Origin: an uncultured Christensenellaceae bacterium
GTDB lineage: Bacteria; Bacillota; Clostridia; Christensenellales; Borkfalkiaceae
DNA: 64,000 nucleotides
Assembly (NCBI GenBank): GCA_910586825.1
Contig: CAJUJF010000002.1
Coordinates: forward strand, 62,001 to 126,000
Direction of reading: 5' to 3'
Shown here piece after piece: positions 57,069 to 64,000 of this stretch. Position numbers and translations under genes: made by a program. The notes below the pieces were generated by a model, which was given only the letters and a program-made list of their open reading frames with translations, searched no databases and had not been told where the DNA came from. Position 1 is the first letter of the stretch. Every line of letters begins with the position of its first letter.

Positions 57069-57995
57069 TCACAATCCAATGCGTTCGTCAAGCCCCAGCG
57101 CAAGATTCATATTTTGAATTGCCGCGCCCGAAGCGCCTTTTCCGAGATTGTCAAACCGCGAAACGAGCAGAATCTGCTCCTCGTTCCCGCTGATGAAAAT
57201 TTCCATGCGGTTCGTGCCGTTGAGCGCGTTCGCCGAAAGAAAACCGCTCTCCTCCCGCCCGACGGAAACGAAGCCGCCGGCGCCGTACTGCGCGGCAAAC
57301 AGCTCCCGCAAATCCTCCGCCGAAACCCGCTTTTTCAAGAGCGAAGCAAATAACGGAACGGTTACGCTCATGCCGCACTCGTAGTCGCAGATATAAGGAC
57401 TGAACACGGGTTTACGCGTCAAGCCGCATTCTTTCGTCATCTCCGGAATGTGCTTATGGTTGAGATCCAGCGCATACAGACGCGGCGTATCGAGAGACGC
57501 ACCGCGCGCGGGATCGGTGTATTGCGCGATCCCCTTTTTTCCCGCGCCGGAATAACCGCTCACCGCATGGCACACGAACGGATAATCGGCATCCGCGATC
57601 CCGTTTACGATCAGCGGACGGACGAGCGAAATAAATCCGCTCGCATAACAACCGGGATTGGCGATCCGTTTGCCGTGCACGATCGCCTCGCGGTGCGCAT
57701 GAGAAAGTTCGGGAAATCCGTACGCCCACCCCTCTTTCGTACGGTGAGCGGTGGAAGCGTCGATGATCACCGTATCCGGATTTTCCGCCAGAGCGACCGC
57801 CTCCCGCGCCGCTTCGTCGGGCAGACACAAAAAGACGACGTCGGAATCGTTCATCGCCGCCCGCCGCGCCGCCGTATTCTTTCTCTCTTCCTCGGAAAGC
57901 GAGAGGATACGAATATCCTCCCGCTTTTCAAGTCGTTCGTAAATACGCAAACCCGTCGTACCGGCCTTTCCGTCGATAAAAACAGTATGCGTCAT
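57069..57995 (-). CDS. argC: N-acetyl-gamma-glutamyl-phosphate reductase
   Basis: The 308-residue enzyme reduces the acyl phosphate made by ArgB. It belongs to the shorter type-2 group: the N-terminal nucleotide site is [17 protein letters not shown], and the active Cys is in [11 protein letters not shown] (near residue 115), with YSGAGKKG after it. ATG at 57995 overlaps the argG stop. Otherwise ordinary. Confidence 0.95.
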   Translation of the reverse strand: MTHTVFIDGKAGTTGLRIYERLEKREDIRILSLSEEERKNTAARRAAMNDSDVVFLCLPDEAAREAVALAENPDTVIIDASTAHRTKEGWAYGFPELSHAHREAIVHGKRIANPGCYASGFISLVRPLIVNGIADADYPFVCHAVSGYSGAGKKGIAQYTDPARGASLDTPRLYALDLNHKHIPEMTKECGLTRKPVFSPYICDYECGMSVTVPLFASLLKKRVSAEDLRELFAAQYGAGGFVSVGREESGFLSANALNGTNRMEIFISGNEEQILLVSRFDNLGKGASGAAIQNMNLALGLDERIGL

Positions 57996-59221
57996 TTCAG
58001 TTTTTTCCGGTCGAGCAACGCCTTGACTTTAATGGGCAATCCGAACAGATTGATAAAGCCTTCCGAATCCTTTTGCGAATATGCACCGCCGTCGTCGTCG
58101 AACGTCGCGATATCCTCGCTGTAAAGCGAATACGGCGAAGAGATCCCCGCGCTCGAAATATTTCCTTTATAAATACGCAACTTCACGTCGCCCGTAACCG
58201 TTTCCTGCGTTTTGGACACGAATGCGGAAAGCGCTTCACGCAGAGGCGTAAACCACTGCCCGTCGTACACCATCTCTCCGAATTTGACGGCGACAAGCTG
58301 CTTGTAATGCATCGTCGCTTTATCGAGGCAGATCGTTTCGAGCAAACGGTGCGCTTCGTACAAAATCGTCCCGCCCGGCGTCTCGTACACGCCGCGCGAT
58401 TTCATGCCGACGAGACGGTTCTCGACGAGGTCGGCAAGCCCGACGCCGTTCCTTCCGCCGATCTCGTTCAGCTTCTCGATCAGCTCGACCGCGCCGAGTT
58501 TCTTGCCGTCGACCGATACGGGGATTCCCTTTTCAAAATGAATCGTGACGTATTCGGGACGGTCCGGCGCCTGCAACGGAGAAACGCCGAGTTCGAGAAA
58601 GCCCTCTTTTTCGTACTGCGGTTCGCTTGCGGGATTTTCGAGATCGAGCCCCTCGTGCGAAAGATGCCACAGGTTTTTGTCTTTGGAATAGTTGGTTTCC
58701 CGATTGATTTTCAGCGGAATATGATGCGCTTCGGCGTACTCGATTTCCTCTTCGCGGCTCTTGATGTCCCAAATCCGCCAAGGAGCGATGATCGCGAGAT
58801 CGGGCGCGAACGCCTTGATCGTGAGTTCGAAACGCACCTGATCGTTTCCCTTGCCCGTACAGCCGTGACAGATCGCGTCCGCTTTTTCTTTCTTTGCGAT
58901 CTCCACGAGCGCTTTGGCGATCACGGGACGCGCAAACGACGTTCCGAGCAGATACTTGTCCTCGTATACCGCGCCCGCCTGCACCGTCGGGAAAATGTAA
59001 TCCTCTACGAATTCTTTTTTTAAATCCAGCACGTAGAGCTTAGACGCGCCCGTTTTCAGCGCCTTTTCTTCCAAGCCTTCAAGCTCGGTTCCCTGTCCGA
59101 CGTCTCCCGATACCGCGACGACTTCGCAGTTGTCGTAATTTTCTTTCAACCAAGGGATGATGATGGATGTATCCAGTCCGCCGGAATACGCCAAAACTAC
59201 TTTTTTAATTTTCTTTTCCAT
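57992..59221 (-). CDS. argG: Argininosuccinate synthase
   Basis: The 409-residue enzyme joins citrulline and aspartate. The PP-loop [20 protein letters not shown] (residues about 9-28) and [14 protein letters not shown] are diagnostic. I chose ATG at 59221 after AAGGA; a frame to 59254 starts inside the promoter -10. It leads the operon; argH, the next enzyme, is not adjacent and not in this window. Confidence 0.96.
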   Translation of the reverse strand: MEKKIKKVVLAYSGGLDTSIIIPWLKENYDNCEVVAVSGDVGQGTELEGLEEKALKTGASKLYVLDLKKEFVEDYIFPTVQAGAVYEDKYLLGTSFARPVIAKALVEIAKKEKADAICHGCTGKGNDQVRFELTIKAFAPDLAIIAPWRIWDIKSREEEIEYAEAHHIPLKINRETNYSKDKNLWHLSHEGLDLENPASEPQYEKEGFLELGVSPLQAPDRPEYVTIHFEKGIPVSVDGKKLGAVELIEKLNEIGGRNGVGLADLVENRLVGMKSRGVYETPGGTILYEAHRLLETICLDKATMHYKQLVAVKFGEMVYDGQWFTPLREALSAFVSKTQETVTGDVKLRIYKGNISSAGISSPYSLYSEDIATFDDDGGAYSQKDSEGFINLFGLPIKVKALLDRKKLK

Positions 59222-59253
59222 TCCGTTTTCCTTCTTTTTTCGCTTCGGAAACA

Positions 59254-59282
59254 ATTATATACGCAAAAGGGACGCAAGTCAA
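59254..59282 (-). promoter_or_regulatory. Promoter of the arg-car operon
   Basis: TTGACT (59282-59277) and TATAAT (59259-59254) are 17 bases apart on the minus strand, about 33 bases before argG. Confidence 0.85.
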
Positions 59283-59295
59283 GCATTTGCGCCCC

Positions 59296-59316
59296 TCTGA
59301 AAAAAATATTTTCAGA
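59296..59316 (-). terminator. AT-rich hairpin TCTGAAAA-N5-TTTTCAGA after the small membrane gene
   Basis: TCTGAAAA (59296-59303) and TTTTCAGA (59309-59316) form a perfect 8-base stem just upstream of the arg promoter. It may be a weak terminator for the thioesterase-membrane gene pair; the stem is AT-rich. Confidence 0.4.
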
Positions 59317-59321
59317 AATAG

Positions 59322-59338
59322 TTGCATATTATTTGCAA
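59322..59338. promoter_or_regulatory. Palindrome TTGCA-N7-TGCAA, candidate ArgR site
   Basis: The 17-base palindrome TTGCATATTATTTGCAA lies about 40 bases upstream of the arg promoter -35, with a further ATGCATTT half-site at 59351-59358. ArgR boxes in other bacteria are AT-rich 18-base palindromes, often in tandem. The core differs from the classical TGAAT half-site, so the assignment is tentative. Confidence 0.4.
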
Positions 59339-59394
59339 AAACAAAATTTTATGCATTTAATATACCTGATATTCCGTATAAAATGATATTGCAA

Positions 59395-59856
59395 TCACCC
59401 TTCCGTTTCCGAATAAGCCGGATAAAACGTACGAACGTCCTCCGCCGTAAACTGTTCTTCGTAATACTTTGAAAACGGAACGCGGCGAGGGAAAATAAAT
59501 TGATCCTGCGAGTCCTGCGTGCGGAAAACCGCGACAAATTTATTGCGGTAAGTCTTTACGGAAACGCAACCGCCCTCCGCGTCGTACGTGAAGATTTTTC
59601 GTTTGGTCTTTAAATGCACCACCCGATCGGTCGTCTCGTATCCGATCACGGTTCCCAGCGAAATCCGCGAAGCGTACAGCGCGTAAACGACAACCATCGC
59701 GATCCCGACGGCAGGCACGATAAAACAGAACGCAAGATAACGCGCGCAGGCAAACACCAGACAAACCATAAACAGCGGCACCGTAACGCACGCGAAAACC
59801 GTGAACAGTTTTTTACAGACGCCGACGTATTTTTCCACGCCCGCCTTGATCTTCAT
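59395..59856 (-). CDS. Small membrane protein, unknown function
   Basis: Not recognised. The 153-residue protein has two close hydrophobic segments (about residues 18-38 and 40-60) and a polar C-terminal region of about 90 residues with TVIGYETTDRVVHLKTKRKIFTY and KFVAVFRTQDSQDQFIFPRR, probably beta-rich and cytoplasmic. The layout resembles the membrane protein at 47125-47730. Its ATG overlaps the thioesterase stop (ATGA), so the two are cotranscribed. Confidence 0.75.
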   Translation of the reverse strand: MKIKAGVEKYVGVCKKLFTVFACVTVPLFMVCLVFACARYLAFCFIVPAVGIAMVVVYALYASRISLGTVIGYETTDRVVHLKTKRKIFTYDAEGGCVSVKTYRNKFVAVFRTQDSQDQFIFPRRVPFSKYYEEQFTAEDVRTFYPAYSETEG

Positions 59857-60593
59857 GAGCGCGGCTCCGTGAATTCGATCCGGAATTGCGCGATCGTCTC
59901 TTCTCCGCTATGCGCTTCACACACGGAAATGTCCCCGCAGTCCTCCCGAAAAAACGTAAGTTCCGCGCCCTCTTTCGCCTGCTTTCCGTACGCGATCTGA
60001 AAACTTTTCACGCCGCGAAGCTCGTCCGACGAAAAACAGTCGAAGAAAAAATCGGCATAGCGCGTGTTGTTGGCATGCAGATAATAATCGCAGTGACTGT
60101 ATCCTACGCGCAAGCGCAGAACTTCCCGCGCGGACGCGCCCGGCTTCGGGATCTTCCACGAAGGGACCTCCGCCGTCTTTTCGGCACGGTACGGGCAACG
60201 GTCGTGCGATTCGCCCAACCGTTCGGGCGTCAATAATGAAAAATCGTTCAAATCGACAAGGCACCAGCGCGAAGCGACCGCGGCGACCGTCTCTTCACCC
60301 GAACGCACGCGGTAATCGCGTTCGAAAATGACGTGACGCGGCGGAAGCGGCCAGGTATCCACCGTAAGCGTTTCCCCCAACCGCGCGGGACGGAACAATC
60401 TGCAATACGTGTTTACGATGATAAATCCGCAACCCTTTTTTTTGAGTTCTTCCACCCCGAAACCGAGTTCCTCGGCGCTGAATCCCGCGGATTCCTGCGT
60501 GAGCGAAAGCAGTGCGGACGGTTTCAGTTCGTTGCGCAAATCGAAATCGCTGTGCCGCAAAATATAGGTATGCGTGTTACAATATTGACTCAT
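59853..60593 (-). CDS. Acyl-ACP thioesterase
   Basis: A 246-residue double-hotdog thioesterase that releases fatty acids from acyl carrier protein. The first hotdog has SDFDLRNELKPSALLSLTQESA; the second has the catalytic-type stretch YSHCDYYLHANNTRYADFFFD (near residue 170), matching the D-x-N-x-H-x-NN pattern only in part (HCDYYLHANN). The promoter -10 ends 6 bases before the ATG, so the mRNA appears leaderless; no ribosome site exists. Chain-length preference cannot be read from sequence. Confidence 0.88.
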   Translation of the reverse strand: MSQYCNTHTYILRHSDFDLRNELKPSALLSLTQESAGFSAEELGFGVEELKKKGCGFIIVNTYCRLFRPARLGETLTVDTWPLPPRHVIFERDYRVRSGEETVAAVASRWCLVDLNDFSLLTPERLGESHDRCPYRAEKTAEVPSWKIPKPGASAREVLRLRVGYSHCDYYLHANNTRYADFFFDCFSSDELRGVKSFQIAYGKQAKEGAELTFFREDCGDISVCEAHSGEETIAQFRIEFTEPRS

Positions 60594-60599
60594 GCGCGT

Positions 60600-60628
60600 A
60601 TTATATCACGGCAACGCGCAAAAGTCAA
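60600..60628 (-). promoter_or_regulatory. Promoter for a leaderless thioesterase mRNA
   Basis: TTGACT (60628-60623) and TATAAT (60605-60600) are 17 bases apart; only 6 bases (ACGCGC) separate the -10 from the ATG at 60593. The expected transcription start is the A of the start codon. The -35 overlaps the end of the upstream amidase gene. Confidence 0.8.
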
Positions 60629-61323
60629 CTTCCGGCGGCAAGATAAGAGAGCGCCCCCTCTTTGATCACGCGCGCAAGTCGTTTCTGATATTCTCTGCTC
60701 AGCAAAAGCGCTTCGTCTTCCGCATTCGAAAGGAATCCGCATTCCACGATCACGGCGGGAAAATCGTTGCAATTCAGCACGTAATAATCCCCTTTCAGCG
60801 CGTCCGTTTTTTTCACGCATTCGGGCATATTGTTGAGCGCGGACTGAATGGAACAGGCGAGCGTGCGGGAATTTTCCGAATTCTCGCGGAAAAATACCTG
60901 CGCGCCGCGGCGGGAAGAAAGCGAAAAGAAATTCTGATGCACCGAAATCATGAGCGCGGGAGAATTGGAATTGATGATCTCCGCGCGCTTTTGCATATCC
61001 CGACGCTTATAGCCCGCCGTCGCCATGCCGTAAAGACCCGCTTCCGTCGGACGGGTCTGCACGACGAGAAATCCCGCCTCTTCGAATTCTTCCTGTAAAT
61101 AACGGGAAATTGACAAGTTGATGTCGCTTTCCTTTCTCCCCGACGTCTTGCCGACGACGCCGCCGTCCACGCCGCCGTGACCCGCGTCGATGACGACCGT
61201 AAGCCGCTGCGCCTGCGCGGCGGTGCGGGCAAGCGCAAAAAAACAGATGCCGAACGTTACCGTCACCGCAAGCAGAATACTGATAAAGCCGAGCGCGACG
61301 CGATGTTTATAAAAAAAGTTCAT
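60625..61323 (-). CDS. N-acetylmuramoyl-L-alanine amidase (CwlD-like)
   Basis: An Amidase_3 zinc hydrolase of 232 residues that cuts the bond between MurNAc and the stem peptide. A membrane segment (about residues 12-33) anchors it outside. Zinc ligands and catalytic Glu appear in VIDAGHGGVDGG, the Glu of RKESDINL, SVHQNFF and IVECGFLSN. Size and domain fit CwlD, which acts in spore cortex maturation, but a vegetative role is equally possible. The ATG at 61323 lies in the 3' arm of a hairpin and has only a weak distant ribosome site. Confidence 0.85.
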   Translation of the reverse strand: MNFFYKHRVALGFISILLAVTVTFGICFFALARTAAQAQRLTVVIDAGHGGVDGGVVGKTSGRKESDINLSISRYLQEEFEEAGFLVVQTRPTEAGLYGMATAGYKRRDMQKRAEIINSNSPALMISVHQNFFSLSSRRGAQVFFRENSENSRTLACSIQSALNNMPECVKKTDALKGDYYVLNCNDFPAVIVECGFLSNAEDEALLLSREYQKRLARVIKEGALSYLAAGS

Positions 61324-61341
61324 ACGGTATTGTATGAACTT
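61316..61341 (-). terminator. Terminator-like hairpin covering the amidase start codon
   Basis: AAGTTCATAC (61316-61325) and GTATGAACTT (61332-61341) form a perfect 10-base stem with a 6-base loop. On the minus strand it is followed by TTTTTATAAAC, and the amidase ATG (61323-61321) is in the second arm. It lies 20 bases after the nfnB stop. Confidence 0.75.
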
Positions 61342-61360
61342 CTTTCTTCGGTTATGATGA

Positions 61361-62755
61361 TCACGCGCGGGAACGGATATATTCGTCGATCGCTTTCGCC
61401 GCCGCTTTCCCCGCGCCCATGGCAAGGATCACAGTCGCGGCGCCCGTCACCGCGTCACCGCCGGCGTACACGCCTTCCAGCGAAGTCTTTCCCGTTTCGT
61501 CCGCAACGATCTCGCCGCGCGGCCTGGTCTCCAACCCCACGGTCGTCTGTTTGATCAACGGATTCGGCGAAGTACCGAGCGACATGATAACGCAGTCGAC
61601 TTCGAGTATAAATTCGCTTCCCTTTTTTTCGACGGGACGGCGGCGTCCGGACGCATCCGGTTCGCCGAGTTCCATTTGAACGCAACGGATCCCCGTCACG
61701 TTCTCCTCCGCATCCGTGAGAATTTCGACGGGATTGGTAAGAAGGCGGAACACGACGCCCTCTTCCTTCGCATGCTCGACTTCTTCGCGGCGGGCGGGCA
61801 ATTCCGCCTCCGAACGACGATATACGATGCTGACGTCCGCGCCCATGCGCTTCGCGCTGCGCGCCGCGTCCATCGCGACGTTTCCGCCGCCCACGACGGC
61901 GACCCTCTTCGCGCGGAAGATAGGCGTCGCGCCGTCCTCCTCGTACGCTTTCATCAGATTACTGCGCGTAAGATATTCGTTTGCCGAAAACACGCCCTTG
62001 GCGCTCTCGCCGGGGATTCCCATGAACTTCGGCAAACCCGCGCCCGTACCGAGAAAGACGGCTTCGAAACCGTATTCTTTCTTTAATTCTTCTACGGAGA
62101 AAATCCGTCCCACAACGGAGTTCGTTTCGATTTTTACGCCGAGCGCCTGCAAGCCCTCCACTTCTTTTTGAACGATCGCCTTCGGCAGACGAAATTCCGG
62201 AATCCCGTAAACCAACACGCCGCCGGCAGTGTGAAGCGCTTCGAACACGGTGACTTCGTAACCGAGTTTTGCAAGATCTCCCGCGCAGGTGAGCCCTGCG
62301 GGTCCCGATCCGACAACGGCGATCTTGTGCCCGTTGCTCGCGGGTCTTTTGGCGGAAGCCGCGCCGTGCAGATTGTGCCAATCGGCTACAAACCGTTCCA
62401 GCCGACCGATCCCGACGGGTTCGCCCTTGATGCCGCGCGTACACTTTTCCTCGCACTGCGTCTCTTGCGGACACACTCTCCCGCAAACCGCCGGCAGAGA
62501 GGACGAACGGTGAATGACCTCGTACGCCTCTTCGAACTTTCCTTCCGCGACCAGAGAAATGAACTCCGGTATCATGATATTTACGGGACAGCCCGCAACG
62601 CAGGGACGGTTCTTGCAGTTGAGACAGCGTTTCGCCTCGTCGATCGCCGTTTGTTCGGAATACCCCAAAGCGACTTCTTGAAAATTTCGATTCCGCACGC
62701 AGGGGTCCTGCGTCGGCATCGGGTTTTTATTCGGGTCCATATTGAATTTCGGCAT
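61361..62755 (-). CDS. nfnB: NfnB-type NADPH oxidoreductase (glutamate-synthase small-subunit-like)
   Basis: The 464-residue flavoprotein has N-terminal [4Fe-4S] cysteines in CLNCKNRPCVAGCPVNI and CGRVCPQETQCEEKC, an FAD site VVGSGPAGLTCAGDLAKLGYEVTVFEA and an NADPH site VVGGGNVAMDAARSAKRMG. It looks like GltD/GltA, but its coupling to the NfnA-like gene (1-base gap) indicates the bifurcating NADH-dependent ferredoxin:NADP+ oxidoreductase NfnAB. No large glutamate synthase gene is adjacent. GGAGG precedes the ATG at 62755. Confidence 0.88.
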   Translation of the reverse strand: MPKFNMDPNKNPMPTQDPCVRNRNFQEVALGYSEQTAIDEAKRCLNCKNRPCVAGCPVNIMIPEFISLVAEGKFEEAYEVIHRSSSLPAVCGRVCPQETQCEEKCTRGIKGEPVGIGRLERFVADWHNLHGAASAKRPASNGHKIAVVGSGPAGLTCAGDLAKLGYEVTVFEALHTAGGVLVYGIPEFRLPKAIVQKEVEGLQALGVKIETNSVVGRIFSVEELKKEYGFEAVFLGTGAGLPKFMGIPGESAKGVFSANEYLTRSNLMKAYEEDGATPIFRAKRVAVVGGGNVAMDAARSAKRMGADVSIVYRRSEAELPARREEVEHAKEEGVVFRLLTNPVEILTDAEENVTGIRCVQMELGEPDASGRRRPVEKKGSEFILEVDCVIMSLGTSPNPLIKQTTVGLETRPRGEIVADETGKTSLEGVYAGGDAVTGAATVILAMGAGKAAAKAIDEYIRSRA

Positions 62756-62756
62756 A

Positions 62757-63599
62757 TCAGCGCACCTCCTTGCGGAAGAGATTACAGTGTTTTTCCCTTG
62801 CCCGCGCTTCGAACTCCGCATACGTCTTCGAACGGTTCATCGCTTCGTCGAAATCGATCAGATGCGCGTCGAAATCCGGTCCGTCCACGCAGGCGAACTT
62901 CATTTCGCCTCCCACGGTAACCCGACAGCAACCGCACATTCCCGTTCCGTCGATCATGATCGGATTCATGCTCGCAACCGTTTTGATCCCGTACGGCTTC
63001 GTCGCCTGAGCGACGAACTTCATCATGACAAGCGGTCCGATCGTGATCACTTCGTCGAACCGTTCCCCCGCTTCGAGTATTTTTTTCAACGGAACGCAGA
63101 CGTTCCCCCGTTCGCCGTAACTGCCGTCGTCCGTCATCATGCAAAAACGGTCGCTGATCGAACGGAACTCCTCTTCGAGGATCACGAGGTCTTTATTCCG
63201 GAAACCGACGATCGAAGTCACCTCGCAACCGAGCGCGTGCAGACGGCGCGCGACAGGCAACGCGATCGCGCAACCGACGCCGCCGCCCACGACGGCGACC
63301 TTTTTCAAGCCCTCCACTTCCGTCGGCGTACCGAGCGGACCTACGAAGTCGGGAACAGAATCCCCCGCCTCTTTTTCATCCAAAGCCATCGTCGAACCGC
63401 CGACAATCTGGAATATGATCGTGACCGCGCCCGTCTTTTCGTCGCACCCCGCAATCGTGAGCGGGATCCGCTCTCCGCGCTCGTCGGCGCGGATAATAAT
63501 AAACTGTCCCGCCAAAGCCTTTTTGGCAATGAGCGGAGCTTCGATATCCATTCGCGTAACCGTAGGGTTCAGCCGTTCTTTTTTTAAGATGCGAAACAT
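62757..63599 (-). CDS. nfnA: NfnA-type FAD/NAD-binding subunit
   Basis: The 280-residue protein resembles ferredoxin-NADP reductase and dihydroorotate dehydrogenase electron-transfer subunits. FAD-binding is suggested by ERIPLTIAG, the nucleotide site by VAVVGGGVGCAIALPVARRL, and the [2Fe-2S] site by GTGMCGCCRVTVGGEMKFACVDGP. With nfnB it should form the complex that couples ferredoxin and NADH oxidation to NADP+ reduction. I chose ATG at 63599 after GGAAGG. Confidence 0.88.
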   Translation of the reverse strand: MFRILKKERLNPTVTRMDIEAPLIAKKALAGQFIIIRADERGERIPLTIAGCDEKTGAVTIIFQIVGGSTMALDEKEAGDSVPDFVGPLGTPTEVEGLKKVAVVGGGVGCAIALPVARRLHALGCEVTSIVGFRNKDLVILEEEFRSISDRFCMMTDDGSYGERGNVCVPLKKILEAGERFDEVITIGPLVMMKFVAQATKPYGIKTVASMNPIMIDGTGMCGCCRVTVGGEMKFACVDGPDFDAHLIDFDEAMNRSKTYAEFEARAREKHCNLFRKEVR

Positions 63600-63639
63600 A
63601 ATCGTCCTTCCTTTCGGAAACAGGTTTCCGTCGACAACA

Positions 63640-63668
63640 ATTATATAACCGGAAACGGAATTTGTCAA
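63640..63668 (-). promoter_or_regulatory. nfnAB promoter
   Basis: TTGACA (63668-63663) and TATAAT (63645-63640) are 17 bases apart on the minus strand, about 40 bases before nfnA. Confidence 0.85.
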
Positions 63669-63709
63669 CTCCCGCCGTTAAATTTTTGTGAAAGCATATC
63701 CCGATTCCC

Positions 63710-63738
63710 TTGACTTCGCGATCTGAATCCGTTATAAT
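63710..63738 (+). promoter_or_regulatory. degV promoter
   Basis: TTGACT (63710-63715) and TATAAT (63733-63738) are 17 bases apart, about 36 bases before the degV start and divergent from nfnA. Confidence 0.85.
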
Positions 63739-63774
63739 AAAACTTGTTCAAGAAATGAATTATTGGAGAGTATC

Positions 63775-64000
63775 ATGACGAAAGTAAAGATCGTCACCGA
63801 CTCGAACAGCGGCATCACGCAAGCGGAAGCGAAGAAACTGGGAATCTCCGTTCTCCCGATGCCCTTTTTGATCAACGGTGAAGAGTTTTTCGAGGACATC
63901 AACCTCACGCAGGACGAGTTCTATGCGCATCTTAGCGGCGACGCTGCGGTTTCCACCTCGCAACCCTCGGTCGCGAGCGTAACCGAATTGTGGGAACAGT
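63775..64000 (+). CDS. DegV-family fatty-acid-binding protein, 3' end cut by window edge
   Basis: The first 75 codons are present. The start MTKVKIVTDSNSGIT and the later VLPMPFLINGEEFFEDINLT and STSQPS are typical of DegV proteins, which bind a fatty acid and, as FakB, present it to the FakA kinase. GGAGAG precedes the ATG at 63775. No fakA is visible. With the acyl-ACP thioesterase nearby, a fatty-acid link is possible but unproven. Confidence 0.9.
   Translation, partial: MTKVKIVTDSNSGITQAEAKKLGISVLPMPFLINGEEFFEDINLTQDEFYAHLSGDAAVSTSQPSVASVTELWEQ

Noticed and set aside
59222-59394. T-box or arginine riboswitch upstream of argG
   Set aside because: The transcribed leader is only about 25-30 bases and holds no T-box sequence or specifier stem.

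Overview
The window reads as a chromosomal segment of a low-to-mid GC, monoderm Clostridia-like Firmicute. The evidence is a division/cell-wall (dcw) cluster led by mraZ, a MurE with the meso-DAP motif DNPR, no outer-membrane genes, class A and class B penicillin-binding proteins, a CwlD-like amidase, an NfnAB-type bifurcating transhydrogenase pair, consensus sigma-A promoters with 17-base spacers, and strong AGGAGG-type ribosome sites. I cannot fix the genus; an uncultured gut clostridial lineage is an inference. Nearly all genes lie on the minus strand. The plus-strand exceptions are groESL, rpsT, the polyamine operon, a class A PBP and a degV start.

Layout, left to right. 1-7962 (minus) is one giant open frame of at least 2654 codons, cut by the left edge: a membrane-anchored surface protein with an internal 378-residue repeat and InlB/Listeria-Bacteroides-type modules. 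8287-10706 (minus) holds a dCMP deaminase - cyclophilin - purB operon, divergent from groES-groEL (10942-12883). 12953-24101 (minus) is the dcw operon mraZ-rsmH-ftsL-like-ftsI-murE-mraY-murD-ftsW-murA-ftsQ, without murG or murC, followed upstream by murI. After rpsT comes an XRE-cupin regulator with potABCD (25633-30917, plus).

30977-33841 (minus) carries a YtrB-like ABC pair and, separately, an SPFH protein followed by a 58-residue ribbon-helix-helix protein. 33966-42559 (minus) is cobB-miaB-mutS-mutL-miaA-ynbB, divergent from a class A PBP (42676-44853). 44850-59221 (minus) is one long tightly coupled arginine/carbamoyl-phosphate operon, argG-C-J-B-D-F-carA-carB, running on into a membrane protein, a cysteine desulfurase and thiI. 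59395-63599 (minus) contains a small membrane protein, an acyl-ACP thioesterase that appears leaderless, a CwlD-like amidase and nfnAB. The window ends in the start of a divergent degV.

The genes form coherent pathways. The arg/car operon runs from glutamate to argininosuccinate and makes carbamoyl phosphate; argH is not here. The dcw cluster, murI, and a DapF domain supply and polymerise mDAP peptidoglycan. The desulfurase can feed ThiI, while MiaA and MiaB act in sequence on tRNA.

The most unusual objects are: a carB-dapF gene fusion whose DapF half has Ala in place of the first catalytic Cys; the giant repeat protein; an ftsI whose only well-placed start is ATT; a substrate-binding PotD anchored at both ends; an amidase start codon buried in a terminator-like hairpin; a leaderless thioesterase mRNA; and several palindromic operators (four 10-bp-spaced MraZ boxes, AGTTTA-N7-TAAACT pairs before the pot regulator, TGATATC-N5-GATATCA before the SPFH gene).
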